NCBI GenBank assembly: GCA_019454045.1
Contig: SKCR01047728.1
Location: 1 to 64,000, forward strand
Source of the DNA: Zanthoxylum bungeanum
Lineage: Eukaryota; Streptophyta; Magnoliopsida; Sapindales; Rutaceae
Reading direction: 5' to 3'
DNA: 64,000 bases
In this document: piece by piece, positions 45,695 to 58,332 of the stretch
How positions within the stretch are numbered: position 1 is the stretch's first letter
Layout: each line of letters starts with the position of its first letter
Notes under the pieces: generated by a model
Told to the model about the DNA's origin: nothing
The model's database searches: none
Seen by the model: the letters and a program-made list of their open reading frames with translations, nothing else
Translations under genes and position numbers: made by a program

Positions 45695-48057
45695 CAAGTA
45701 TTATCAGAATCCACAGTAGAATACTGAGAACAACCTTTCTCATTGTCATACTATAAAGGTCAAACCTTTATCAAGCTCACATTGTTTTTGCTGCGTAACT
45801 AATTTGCACATTTTATGAATTATTCATAACGAAAGCTCAATCAAATTCAAAACTTGATCGTAGTAAGCCACGAACAATCTTATATTTATGGTTCAATGCT
45901 AATTTCCAAAATAAATATCAAATATCACTCCCACTATAAGTTTTAGGATAATTTTCTTCAATAAGAAAACATCAGAACCAATAAGTATCAAATACTTCGC
46001 AAATGATTCTGATATCCTATTGAACTTATATGGAAGTTGACTAAGGGTCTTTTCATCTAATTAATTATGTAGTTCCATTACAGTTTATCACTCTCACATT
46101 TGACTTCAATAAGTCAAGTTTTTTCTACAATCGTCAACATCTGATGTTAACACACCAAATAATAAAATAATTTTATTACTCGGGATCGTAGAAAAGATAT
46201 TCTATCAAATATAATACAATATTATATTAAATAGAATATATTAAATAGAATAAATGATAAACTTTCACTTGTACCTCCGAGGCGCAAGTACTTTCAATTA
46301 TATAATAATTATACAAAAGAAAGTTTCAAATCTTAAACTTTTCAAGATTCGAATTTTCTACTATACATATCATATATGTAACTGTAGGAACGAATGAAAC
46401 CTTAATTAAAGAGATGAATTAGTGTTACTGGAGCATAACCCCAAGAGAATTGAAACTAATTCGGTAACACTCGATATCAAATGAATCAAATCATATAAGA
46501 TTCAATTACTCCCACTGAACAATTCCATCAATATGGAATCGTGGAAGTTTAATATTTAGTAAGAATCACATTCATTAAATAACTTTAGAATTAATTGCCT
46601 TAAATTCACATGTTTGAACATATCAAACATCTTTGAACAATTCAAAGACTCACGATGAATCGTGGAAGTTTAATATTAGTAAGAATCACATTCATAAATA
46701 ACTTTAGAATTAATTGCCTTAAATTCACATGTTTGAACATATCAAACATCTTTGAACAATTCAAAGACTCACGATGAATTTTAAAATATAGTTTTTAACA
46801 CTTCAAATAAAATATCTTTGAACCATTCAAAATATTCTATCCGCGTTTCATTAGAAACATATTGAAAATTCTCGAACAATTCAAGACGTTCAACATGTTC
46901 TCTATTAGAAGCACGTAACTAAGTCATGACAAATCATTAACTAAGTTACGAAGTGAAGAAAACTATCTAAGATTATTTCTAATTTATTAAACTATATACA
47001 TCCAATGTATTAGTCTAATAAATCTTGTGGTCCAACGATGATCATTGGTTAAATGAGATTTAATCACATCTTGAATACAATATTCATTAAATGGATAAGG
47101 ATATGTGGTGTGAACTCGTATCAGACCATCCTTTACCATAAGGAACAAGCATATAATGCTTATGTGATAAAAACTCATAAAGCACTGTTCTAAGTTATTT
47201 AGTCAACCAAACATTTTCTTAATGTTTATCTTTTCATTAATGACACTACTAGTCATATTAAAATATGTAACAACTGTTTATAAAGAACAAGTAACTATCT
47301 AATATTCACAAGTTCTGATACCAACTATCAAAACAATTATTAAACATTATTTTAAATAACTAGACGGGAGAATCGATATTCTCTATACACAACTATACAT
47401 ATCTATTTTCTTAAGCTTTATAATTTACGTTCAATTATTCACAACAATTGCAAATGATTGATTAGAAAACTGTGTCAGACACATGACTTCTAAAAGTCAC
47501 TAAAGCCAAGAAGCGTCATTATAAGATAAACAAATACTAATAGGGTTTTCTTAATACCAGTCAAGAATCTCGAGACATGAACTATTCAAGTCAATTCTTA
47601 CTGCATAAGAAACTGTACTTACTCGAAAACTATATCCAAAATAGATATCTATTTAGATTACTAATCGTGACTTAGTAACTAAGTCATTAACCATCTTGAT
47701 TTACAAAGAAATCGGAACAACAGTTCCCGATGGTTTTAAACTGATCTAACGATATCTTAGTCTACTGTATTTCTTGAGCCTATTCTAGAATTACGCAACC
47801 ATAAGTAAAGTCAGAAAACCTATTTAAGTAATAAGCATGCAACAGATTAGAAGTATAAATCTATAAACAATATAGAATAAAGGAAAACGGAGCAGAATTT
47901 TCCATAAAATTACGCACTGCCTTAGTTATGGATTTTTAACCAAGCAGTTTCTCCCACTATTTTACGTAATACCGTAATCCCCAACGGAGAACGAGAATTC
48001 AATAATTAAATCGAATTCCATAGTGTGAGTAGGATCCCATTAATATATTTTGACACA
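45695..48057 (-). pseudogene. Copia-3 integrase/protease/gag remnant
   Basis: Very decayed. Phrases still match Copia-2: TACTCGGGATCGTAGAAAAGATATTC (46178), CACTTGTACCTCCGAGGCGCAAGT (46268, the integrase tail), and CACATCTTGAATACAATATTCA (47065, the Cys-rich integrase entry). No ORF above 70 codons. The 46536-46777 stretch is tandemly duplicated. Confidence 0.6.
46536..46777. repeat. 121-bp tandem duplication in Copia-3
   Basis: GAATCGTGGAAGTTTAATATT...TCAAAGACTCACGAT is present twice in a row (46536-46656 and 46657-46777), differing by two small deletions in the second copy. A recent local duplication. Confidence 0.9.
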
Positions 48058-48355
48058 CAGCTTTGGCATGGTCTCGCCTACGTATATTCATTAGGTAGAC
48101 AACTCATTGTCAATCACTCACCAATGAATTCTGGTTTTGGTCTTGACGGTTTCTCGTTATGATAGCTTTGGTACGTTCACAAAGAGGCGTATCAAGGCTT
48201 CACTTTTCAATGACAAACTCAAGCTACCGATGTAGTCCTGACAGCTTTGGCACGTTCAGGATTTCCACTTTCACTTGAATTTGTCTAGTATCAATATACA
48301 ACTGGCATGGATAAAATCCCATAACCTACACCCTCACAGCTTTGGCATGATCTCA
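48058..48355 (-). repeat. Four-copy leader repeat of Copia-3
   Basis: CACAGCTTTGGCATG occurs at 48058 and 48336, GACAGCTTTGGCACGTTCA at 48240 and GATAGCTTTGGTACGTTCA at 48161. Spacings are about 105, 78 and 95 bp, close to those in Copia-2. Sense core: GTGCCAAAGCTGT. Confidence 0.85.
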
Positions 48356-48701
48356 GATGCAGTTATAGAAAGATACCCATAAACCGTACTGACAAGACGG
48401 ACCAAGAAACATGTTTCCAATACACGTCACTTTAAAGCCTTATTTCTAAGCGGGGATTTTCCTCAGAAAGCTATACTCTACATCAAATGCAGAATTTTAA
48501 TCTAAATCATTTTCTAAACAATTCAATTCTACCTATAGAAAACACAACTCAATTTAACCATTAAATTTTTGTTACATTTCCGTTAGCGTATAACCGAAAA
48601 GTCAAGAAACATATATAGATTATATGCATGTGTGAACATTAAAATTGGATTAAATATCAAATATCAAGCATGAATAATGTAATGGATGAAGCATCAGACC
48701 T

Positions 48702-48713
48702 GCTTTGATACCA
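48702..48713 (-). other. Primer binding site of Copia-3
   Basis: TGGTATCAAAGC on the minus strand, one base from the tRNA-Met consensus, four bases inside the LTR. Confidence 0.8.
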
Positions 48714-48717
48714 TATT

Positions 48718-49727
48718 TATTGGGGTTTTGGGTGAAGGGCGCAGCGGAAGCGCGGTTCGGGCGAAATCGTAATTTTAAAACTTTTTAATTTACCGAATAA
48801 ATTATTCAATATTTAATATGAATAATTTATTCATATTTCACCTAAAACTATTTATTCAATATCAAATAGTGTCATAAATATAAAAGGAAACTTCGCGAAA
48901 CTTTTACAAAAACGTTTTTCCGTAAAAATGACGCAAAACGTATTTTTGACCGAACCGACTACCCAACACACATGAGGGCTACCCAGGTCAGTCCCAATAG
49001 TGTTAGGACAATTCATGGGCTGCCTGAACAGTGATGAACTCACTGTTTGGACAGCCGTCACTCGGTTGGCTCAAAAGTCACCCGGTAACGTTGTTTTTGG
49101 CCGTTTTCGCTTATTTCAATTCCGAAACACTTTTCGGCAATTGTTCCAACTCCAAAAACAAATGCAATACATTCATAACACATTATTTTCATAAAAAAAT
49201 TTCCAGTTTACTCAGATCTGATCCAGAACCGAAAATTTTGATTTTTCATGCTTTAAATCCAATTTTTCAAGATTAATCAAAACACCAATCAAAGTAACCA
49301 CACATGAACCACCCAAGAATAATTTTAGGCATTACAAGAATGGTCATAACACTTTAGAATGGCAACACATTATCTAATGATCAAATTGGATACAAATTAC
49401 TCTAATTTCATCCAAAATACTTCACACATGCATCAAATCATTCCAATTCATCCACTAAACCATAAAGCCCCAAATTATAACAAAAAGACGAAACCCTAGA
49501 ATCCATCTAGCTAATCAAGAAAATGAAACAAACTTTCAAGCTTAGGGATATTGAGTATTATCTCTAATTCTTCAATTTCCTAAAGCTTTATTCTTGATTT
49601 TCTTCGTTTTCTTTGTTGAATCATCAAACCAATTTGAGAGAAACTTTTGGGAAGAGTTTCGGCCATGGAAGATAAAAAAAAAAAAAAAAAAAACAAATTT
49701 TTTTCTTTTTAAATTGGACATTGCCGC
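48718..49727 (-). repeat. 5' LTR of Copia-3, first 1010 bp (inner end)
   Basis: Matches 31495-32515, including the AAAAAAACAAATTTTTTTCTTTTTAAATTG tract (49680-49715). It stops at ACATTGCCG where the Copia-5 LTR starts. Its outer 1.5 kb is not in the window. Confidence 0.88.
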
Positions 49728-51569
49728 TGTAGTTGTTCCTAGAACATGCCAAGGATCTATAAGTCATGATTTCATGTGTGAATAATAAAAAAAGTTACGG
49801 AAAAATACTTACAATGAGCGGATGTAGGATTTCAAAACTCTTTTCGTTTCGGAAGCTCCAAGCTTTGTGTTGAATCTTTAATTCCAAGGATGAGTTTCCA
49901 TATCACATTCTTTAACTCCTTGTGTGCTAGCAATGTTGAAATTTTACAATAAAATCTCAAGAACAATAGAGAGTATGTTCGACCATGAGGGAAAGAATAG
50001 GAGAGATGAAATATTTTCTTTGTATTTTGTTTCTAAAACAAAAATTGCAAAGTCAACTAATCCAATTTTTGTATATGTTTTACCAAAAGCAAAAAGCAAA
50101 AGGTGTTGGAGGGGAAAATGGCAATTAATGTCTCCAACCACTTCCATCACTTAAGTTGACACTTGATGGACAAGTGACGTAAGTTGGTGGGACCCACTTT
50201 AATTCAAAATTCAAGTGGCTTGCTCAACACACTTCGGGCTCCGGTTCGCTTAATCCAATTAAATGAATTTTTCGCCGCGACGTAATTAAATCCAATTTAA
50301 TTAAATAATAGTGCCTCGCAAAATTATTACGAAAGTCACTCGCGAATTAATTCTAAATTAATTCGTTCGCCCGAATTAAAATCCAATTTTAATTCCGCTT
50401 TGAAATCTAATTTCAATTAATATATCCAATATATTATTTAATCGATTAATTACAAATTAAACGCGCTCTCTCTTCTAATTGAATTTTATCCCAGATAAAT
50501 TCTTGCCGCAATTAATCCTAGATTAATTTTCTCTCTCTTATAATTAATCCTAAATTAATTCTGTTCGAGTCAAGTATCATCAGTGAATCTTTGGGAAGCG
50601 GCCCAAGAGATCCCTGGATATGTTGGTAGTAAATCCGGTCATCGGACTATCCGAACACGTGCGTACCCGTACCACGTTCTTACCGATTTACAAAACATGG
50701 TTGGCTTCTAGAAAAACACCGTGCCTATCCAATTCTCCAGAAATATTCAACAAAGAATATATAATCTTTATCATGCGGATGTCACATGCTAGGCTTGAGA
50801 CTGGAATTGTGTCTGCCCCGTACGAAGCATATATCATATCACTAGCAACTAACATCTTTAATCGGATAATCATGACCTTGTCATATTATCCCGATAGTTG
50901 CAACATATTAGAGTACCAGTTATGTATCCCTATGTGATCATCATCTCCATATGACTGAAGTGACACTTCTATCTTGAAATCACACCCAATACACTACGAT
51001 TCTCAATAAACCCAGAAGAGGCGTACACAGAACCTGTTAAAGTCACGGATGACCAAAACCAAAACGTACTGATTGTCACAAGTATTAGCGATACAAGTCT
51101 CAAGTTAAGACCAAATACACCTACCCTGATTCAGATTCCCATAGACACATAGTCATACTACCATTGGGATTCCGAGGGGTCTATCCAGAGCGATCTGTTC
51201 CCGTACCATCGGTAAACAGAACCTCCTATTACACTTTCATGAGTATCCAATACCCAAATATATGAGAAATATGTTGTTACGCTTCCATAATGCGCAAAAG
51301 TGCAATACTAGTTTATTCCGCATTATCGATGTCCAGTCTCGATAATACTACGACTAGGGATATTTAATGATTAAACCTTACGTGGATTGATATTGTCTCA
51401 TATCTTATTAATCCGGAACTAATCATAAGGACTTTTATCATTTATATATATATTAAAGTAATCCAATTACAAAATGATAAAATAGCAATTTCCATTGTCA
51501 CATAGTTAATTTGTAAAAACCACAATGTCTTTTACAAATAGTGATGCTATGGGTCATAATTGTTCAACA
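49728..51569 (-). repeat. 3' LTR of Copia-5, 1842 bp
   Basis: Starts TGTAGTTGTTCCTAGAACATGCC and ends AATTGTTCAACA. It contains the shared LTR core at 50590-50720 and TAATTAATCC...GATTAATT palindromes at 50510-50560. Confidence 0.82.
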
Positions 51570-54480
51570 ATCTCCCACTTGGCCTATATCCAATCACTCA
51601 AGTATCTAACACCTGAACTATGTACATGTCGCTCAAACTTTTGCTGAGAAATAACCTTCGTCAGCGGATCTACAATGTTGTCATCTGATGCGACCTTCTC
51701 GATCTTCACATTGCCACGATGTATGATCTCACGAATCAGATGGAAACGTCAAAGTACATGCTTGGATCGTTGATGAGACCGTGGTTCTTTAGCCTGCGTT
51801 ATAGCCACATTATTGTCATAATACAAAGGAACAGACTCAGCTGCTAACGGAACTACTCCTAATCCAATTAGGAATTTATGGATCCAAACTGCCTCTTTTG
51901 CTGCCTCAGCTGCAGCGATATATTATGCTTCTGTTGTTGAATCGGCAACAGTTTCTTGCTTGGAAGATTTCCAGCTCACTACTCCGTTGTTCAAACAAAA
52001 TATGTACCCGGATTGCGACTTACAGTCATCTTTATCGGTTTGGAAACTTGCATCGGTAAACCCAGTTACCTCAAGTTCTCTATCTCCATAGATTAAGAAA
52101 GCATTCTTAGTTCGTCTAAGATACTTAAGGATGTTCTTAACCGTAACCCAATGACCATCACCTGGATCGGCTTGATAGCGACTACACACGCTCAAAGCAT
52201 ACGAGACATCAGGTCTCGTACATATCATGGAATACATGATCGATCCAACTGCTGAAGCGAACGGGATCCGACTCATGTTGTCTCTCTCATCTTGTGTTTT
52301 AGGACACATGTCCTTAGATAGAGAGACGCCATGTGACACTGGAAACAATCCCCTCTTAGACTGATCCATGTTGAATCTCTTCAACACTTTGTCGATATAC
52401 GAGCTCTGGAAGAGTCCAAGCATCTTTCTAGATCTATCCCGGTAGATCATTATTCCCAGAATAAAAGTTGCTTCTCCCAGATCTTTCATGGAAAATTTTA
52501 ATGAAAGCCAAGCTTTCACCGATTGTAGCATGGGAATGTCATTGCCAATAAGCAATACATCATCTACGTAAATGACAATAAATGTCAGTGCGCTCCCACT
52601 AACCTTATTATATATAAAAGGATCATCTTCATTTTGAACGAAATCATATTCTTTTATGATCTCATCAAAACGTTGGTTCCAAGAACGCGATGCTTGCTTC
52701 AATCCATAAATGGATCGATTTAACTTGCAAACCTTGTTTGCATGTTTTGGTATGACAAAACCGTCAGGCTGTTATATATAAACATCCTCAAAAGGTTTCC
52801 GTTAAGGAAAGCGGTTTTGACGTCCATCTACCATATTTCATAATCGAAATATGCAGCAATAGCAAGCGTAATCCGAATGGATTTAATCATGGAAACAGGT
52901 GAAAAAGTTTCATCGTAATCGATGCAATGTCGTTGACGATACCCTTTCGCTACAAGCTTAGCTTTGTACGTTTGTATGTTGCCATCCATGTCAGTCTTCT
53001 TCTTGAAGACCCATTTACAACCAATAGGCTTTACGCCTTCTAGTGCATCAACCAGTGTCCAAACTTAGTTGGTATACATGGAATCCATTTCGGACTTCAT
53101 GGCTTTTTGCCATAAAGCGGAGTTGATATCTTGTATCCCTTCCTCATACGTAGCTGGCTCATTATCCTCAATAAGATTAATATCTACGTGAGGTGAGATC
53201 AGAAACCCATACCTCTCAAGTTGTTTTCTGACTCTCTCTGACCTTCGTGGTTCTTGTCCATTAGAAGATTGTGGTACAGTCTCATCCTTGATGAACTGTT
53301 CGTGTTCCGGTAAGGAATCAGTGCCAGGAACAATATCACTACGATTTTCATTGATTAGGAATTCATTTTCGAGGAAAACCGCATGTAGAGCAACAAATAC
53401 CTTGTTCTCTTGTAGGTGGTAGAAGTAATATCATTTGGTTTCCCTAGGATAACCTACAAATAGGCACTTATCCGATTTGGGTTCTAGTTTGGTACCATCC
53501 AAACGTTTAACGTATGCCCAGCATCCCCAAATCTTCAGGAATGAGAAATCTGGTTTCTTTCCTGTCCATATTTCATATGAAGTCTGTTGAACAGACTTTG
53601 ACGGAACTTTATTCAAAATAAGTATTGCACTGTTCAATGCATATCCCCAGAAGGAAATTGGTAGCTCAGTGTGACTCATCATAGACCTTACCATGTCCAA
53701 CAAAGTTCAATTTCTCCGTTCGGACACACCGTTTAATTGAGGTGTTCCGGGAGGAGTCCACTATAAAAGAATACCATACTTTTTCAAGTAATCGAGAAAC
53801 TCATTGCTCAAGTATTCTCCATCACGGTCCGACCGTAATGTTTTAATACTTTTTCCGGTCTGTTTTTCTACTTCGTGTCGAAACTCTTTGAATTTCTCAA
53901 AAGTTTCTGACTTGTGCCTCATAAAATACACATAACCGTAAAGGTTACGAAGTATTCATATCCACCTCTAGCCTGGCTAGACATGGGCCCACATACGTCA
54001 CTATGAACGAGGGCTAACAGTTCGGTGGCACGTGCACATTTGCCACTAAAAGGTGTTTTAGGCATTTTGCCTAATAAACAAGATTCGCAGACGTTATATG
54101 AATTTGGATCAAATCCGTCCAAGTACCCACTCTTCGAAAGTGTGGATATACGAGTCTTGTTAATGTGTCCCAAACGACAATGCCACATATAAGTTTCATC
54201 TTTGTTACTTAATTTAAGCCTTTTGTTTGTCATCTTATATGTTTGAGATTGATTTATATTCAAAATATAAAGACCATTATTAACATCAGCACTACATATC
54301 TCAAAATCATTTTTATAAACAAAACACCCGGTGTTTCTGAATACAAAAGTATACCCACATTGGGTTAAACAAGATACAGGTATAATGTTTCTAGTCAAAC
54401 TAGGTACATAATAGCAGTCTGATAAATTAAGTACATGCCCCTATGGCAGTTCCAAAATATAGGTCCCAATAGCCAAAACG
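51570..54480 (-). pseudogene. Copia-5 pol: protease/integrase, RT and RNase H
   Basis: Integrase at 54398-53919 has MWHCRLGHINKTRI, CESCLLGK and the catalytic Asp block HSDVCGPMSSQARGGYEYF. The late core at 53703-53431 has LDMVRSMMSHTELPISFWGY and IWGCWAYVKRL. RT/RNase H is open for 259 codons (52702-51923), with GLKQ-type start KQASRSWNQRFDE, catalytic YVDDVLLIGND, MKDLGEATFILGI, TRPDVSYALSVCSRYQADPG and VADSTTEA, then a stop in the TEAEY motif. The RNase H tail, to about 51600, follows with further stops. Frameshifts lie near 52710, 53400 and 53910. Clear plant Ty1/copia; not functional. Confidence 0.9.
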
Positions 54481-54599
54481 GCGACTCTAGTCCCATTTCC
54501 AACTCGGAGGTCGATCTCTCATGAAGCTAGTCTTCTGCTAATCTACAGATCCTGCACATCAGTACATATATGAGTACCACAACAAGAATAAAAAATCCA

Positions 54600-55064
54600 A
54601 TTTTTAAAACTAGAAGTAGACATGTTTATTTCAATAACCAACATACCTGAAGCCGGTGCCTTGATCGCTTTCACTTCCTTCATGTGCACCTTGTACTCAC
54701 GGCAGTCACGCTTCCAGTGACCCTGTTTGCCACATTATAGGCAGTTATCTTGGGATTTGTCTTTTTCCTTCCCAGAAGACTTTGATGATTCGGCCTTGCC
54801 ATTTCTCTTCTTCTTCTTCTTCACACCTCCAGAAGCCTTCGGCCAAGCCTTGGCATTCTGAGAGGTCAAAGCGAAGTGCGCCTTACATTTTTTGCCCTTC
54901 AAAATCTATTTTTCTGCCTCTTTCATCATTGCCATCAACTCTCCAAGAGTATTTTCTTGGTTCATCATATTATAGTTCATGATGAACCCGCTCCAGCTGT
55001 TGGAAGAGACTGTAAGATCAAATCTATGGAAGTCTCAGCCTCGAAGACTATGCCTAGCTATCAC
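54600..55064 (-). pseudogene. Copia-5 gag C-terminal part and zinc knuckle
   Basis: The minus strand shows the knuckle CGKQGHWKRDC (first Cys-x2 partner near a stop), then APASGM, the usual link to protease. Upstream is the Gag end (IDLILQSLP, FIMNYNMMNQENTLGELMAM). The piece ends abruptly at 55064 at the Copia-6 LTR, so the Gag N-terminus is missing. Confidence 0.75.
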
Positions 55065-56593
55065 TGTAAGATTTCCTAGAACATGCCAAAGATCTCTAAG
55101 AGTGATTTGGGTGTGAATAAATCAAAGGGAGTTGCGGAAATACTCACATTGATCGGATTTAGGATTTCAAAAATTCCTCATTTGTTGGATGTAATGGAAG
55201 CTCCAAGCCATCAATTGAATTCCAAACTCATGGATTGGTTTCCCTATCACCTTCATTTGTCTCTTTAATGTGCTAGCAAGAAGAAATTTTGCAACAAAAT
55301 TCCATGGGAGAGGGAGAGCATTCACGGTTTTGGAGAGAAATGTGAGAATGAATAGTGAGTCATACTTCCAAAGTTGACTTGCTTTTTAAATATATAGTTA
55401 GTGTGTTGAATTGGTTTGAGTGTAGAAAAAAGCAATCCCAAGCTTTCACTCAACCAATTACCAAATTCCATCAAGTGTCAAACACATTGATGTAAGTTGG
55501 TGGGCCCCACTTCAAATTCTAAATTTAAGTCAGACAATCCAACATGCAACTTCGCTCGGGCCCGTATTTGTTTAATTCTAAATTAAACGAATTTGTCGTT
55601 GCGACTTAATTAAATCCAATTTAATTAAATAATAATGCCCCGCAATATTATTACGTAAGTCACTTATTAATTAATTCTAAATTAATTCGTTTGCATGAAT
55701 TAAAATCCAATTTTAATTCAGCTTCGAAATCCAATTTCGATTAATATATCTTATTATTTTAGCCCAATTAAATAAATTAAATAGTAAAATCCAATTTAAC
55801 TATTAAATTTACTTTACCGATTAATTCCAAATTAATCGCGTTCTCTTTTCTAATCGAATTAATCCCAGATTAATTCTTGACACAATTAATCCTAGATTAA
55901 TTTTCTCTTTGGTAATTAATCCCAGATTAATTTATTGTTGTAATTAATCTCATATTAATTTTCCCTCTCATAATTAATCCCAGATTAATTCTTGTTCGAG
56001 TCAAATGTCATCGGTGAATCTTCGGGAAGCGACCCAAGAGATCCCTAGATATGTTAGCAGTAAATACGGTTATCGAACTATTCGAATACGTGCGTACCCG
56101 GTACCACGTTCTTACCGATTTACAAGACATGGTTGACTTCTAGCAAAACACCATGCCTACCCAATTCTCCAGAAATATTCATTAAAGGAATATATAATCT
56201 TTGTCAGTTGTAGTATACGTAGTATTGCGTATTACGATCCAGTATCGGATGTCACGTGCAAGGCCTGGGGCTGGAATTGTGTATGCCTCATACGAAGTAT
56301 ATATCGGATCACTGGTAACTTGTCTCTATAATCGGATAATCATGACCTAGTCATATTATCCAGATAACTACAGTACTTAAGAGTACCAGTTCCGTATCCC
56401 TGCGTGATCATCATCTCCATATGACTGAAGTGATACTTCCATCTTAACATCACAACCAATACACTACGATTCTCAGTATACGCAGAAGAGGCGTACAGAA
56501 AACCTGTTAAAGCCCCGAACGACCAAAACCAAAATGTACTAATTGTCGCAAGTATTAGCGATTCAAGTCTCAGGTTAAGACCAAATACCCCTA
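55065..56593 (-). repeat. Copia-6 3' LTR, first part
   Basis: Starts TGTAAGATTTCCTAGAACATGCC inside Copia-5 gag. It carries the shared LTR core (56025-56160) and a run of four TTAATCCCAGATTAATT-type palindromes (55860-55995). At about 56593 it jumps into the leader of another element (Copia-7). It is related to the Copia-5 LTR but clearly diverged, so I do not treat the two as a pair. Confidence 0.75.
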
Positions 56594-58332
56594 TTTTTGG
56601 GGAAAATTTGATCCAATCCAATTTTCATCAAATTGATCATGCATAATACTATGTTATCATAATTCAAGCATACTCAAACAATCAATTTCACTCAAACATG
56701 CTCAAATCAATTTTGCCCAATTTTACCCTAATTTTAATTTCATGCTCAAAATGGCTCAAGATACCATTGTTGGGTTTATAGATTTGTCCCAAGATCAATT
56801 AAAGTAATGAAACATGTGTAAATACTCAAAAGAAGTATGGCGGAATCATACTTACATTGATCGGCTTTTGCGATGCGAGGAACAACAAAAATCTTCAAGC
56901 TTTTCCTCCAAGGTGCTCACGGTTTTTGGCCTCCATTTTGTGCTCCATTTGCTCGGCCAAGCTCCAAGCTTGGGCGTGCATTCCATGCCCACGGGTGAGT
57001 TTCCCTATCACATTCGTAAGACTCCGAAAGTTTCCTAGCACCCGGAAAAGTTTGCCGCAAATCTTTCCCTTGTTCTTCATCTTGTTCTCGGCTTGGAGAA
57101 GGAAGAAAAAAGAATACAGGCCCAAGGCCGAGAGAGTGGAGAGATGAAGAAGAATTGTATTAGTTGGTTTTGATGTCCAAAATCAATAATAGATATACCA
57201 AATTCAAAAAATGGTACATGGCATTTAAGTCATCCAACCATTTCCATCAATCACTCAAAAGTGATTAGACATCGCACCACTCAAAGTGACTAGACATCAC
57301 ATCAATCAAAGTGACTAATGATTTGACGCTAGATGTGACTTGTGGGCCGCACTTGAATTCGAAATGCAAGTGGGCCCGCAAACACTCCCAGGCTTGGGTT
57401 CGCTAATTCCGAATTAACGAATTTTCCTATGTGACGTAATTAAATCAAATAATTGGGCCTAGCAAAATTACTATTCACGTCGCTAACGAATTAATTCTAA
57501 ATTAACTCGTTCGCCAGAATTAAAATCTAATTTGAATTCCGCGTCGAAATCCAATTTCATATAATATATCGAATATTTTATTTTATCGATTAATTCCAAA
57601 TTAATCGTTCTCTCTCTTTAAATAATATTTTATCCCATATAAAATATCTCCGCAATTAATCCCAGATTAATTTTCTCTTTCTTATAATTAATCCCATATT
57701 AATAAAGTGCGAGTCATACGTCATCGGTGAATCTTTGGGAAGCGACCCATGAGATCCCCGGATATGTTGGCAGTAAATCCGGTCGTCAGACTATCCGAAC
57801 ACGTACTTACCTAGTACTACATTTTTACCAATTTACAAGACATGGTTGGCTTCTAGCAAAGCACCGTGCCTTCCAAATTCTCCAGAAATATTCTTAAAAG
57901 AATATGTGATCTTTATCAGGCGTAGTATACGTAGTATTGCGTATTTCGATCCAGCATCGGATGTCACGTGTAGGCCTGGGGTAAACACAACCTCCTATTA
58001 CACTTACATGAGTATCCTATACCCAAATATATGACAACTATGCTGTTATGCTCCCACAACGCGCACAAGTGTAATACTAGTCTTTTACGCATTATCGATA
58101 TCCAATCTCGATAATACTCTGACTATGGATATTTAATAAGTAAACCTTCGTGGATTGATACTGTCTCATATCATCTCAATCCGGAACTAATCATAAGGAC
58201 CTTATCTTTTATATATCTTGGTAATCTAATTACAAATGATAAAAGGGCAATTTCATTTGCCACATAGTTAATTTTTACAACAACACCATGATCTGTACAA
58301 GTAGTGATGCTATGGGTCATAATTGTCCAACA
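56594..58332 (-). mobile_element. Copia-7 fragment: leader, primer site and 5' LTR
   Basis: 56594-56767 matches the Copia-4 leader end (TTTTTGGGGAAAATTTGATCCAAT...GATACCATTG) and includes the complement of a TGGTATC primer site. The LTR 56768-58332 starts TGTTGGGTTTATAG and ends ATTGTCCAACA. It carries an internal deletion at about 57978 (GGCCTGGGG joined to TAAACACAACC). Gag, pol and the 3' LTR of this element are gone. Confidence 0.75.
56768..58332 (-). repeat. Copia-7 5' LTR, 1565 bp, internally deleted
   Basis: Related to the Copia-4 LTR (2127 bp). The shared core is present at 57735-57870, but about 500 bp between the core and the CTCCTATTACACTTACATGAG block are missing. Confidence 0.8.

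Larger units (their letters stand above)
31495..49727 (-). mobile_element. Copia-3: old Ty1/copia element, hosts Copia-4
   Basis: 3' LTR 34018-31495, pol 3' part 35395-34019, then the Copia-4 insertion (35396-45694), pol/gag/leader 48717-45695, primer site 48713-48702, and part of the 5' LTR 48718-49727. The two LTR copies share the same beginning (TTGGGGTTTTGGG...GAAGGGCGCA) and about 1 kb of near-identical text. The 5' LTR stops where Copia-5 begins, which reads as an insertion point. The coding parts are too decayed for any long ORF but follow Copia-2 word for word in places (for example at 46178-46275 and 47060). Confidence 0.85.
49728..55064 (-). mobile_element. Copia-5: Ty1/copia element starting inside the Copia-3 LTR
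   Basis: 3' LTR 51569-49728, purine tract AAGTGGGAGAT, RNase H and RT, integrase, protease, knuckle and part of gag to 55064, where the next LTR (Copia-6) begins. Its own gag start, leader and 5' LTR are absent from the window. It is the least decayed of the right-hand elements. Confidence 0.85.

Noticed and set aside
49728..56593. Treating the LTRs at 49728 and 55065 as the two LTRs of one element
   Set aside because: They differ too much, no primer site lies at 55064, and the right one starts within a Gag reading frame.
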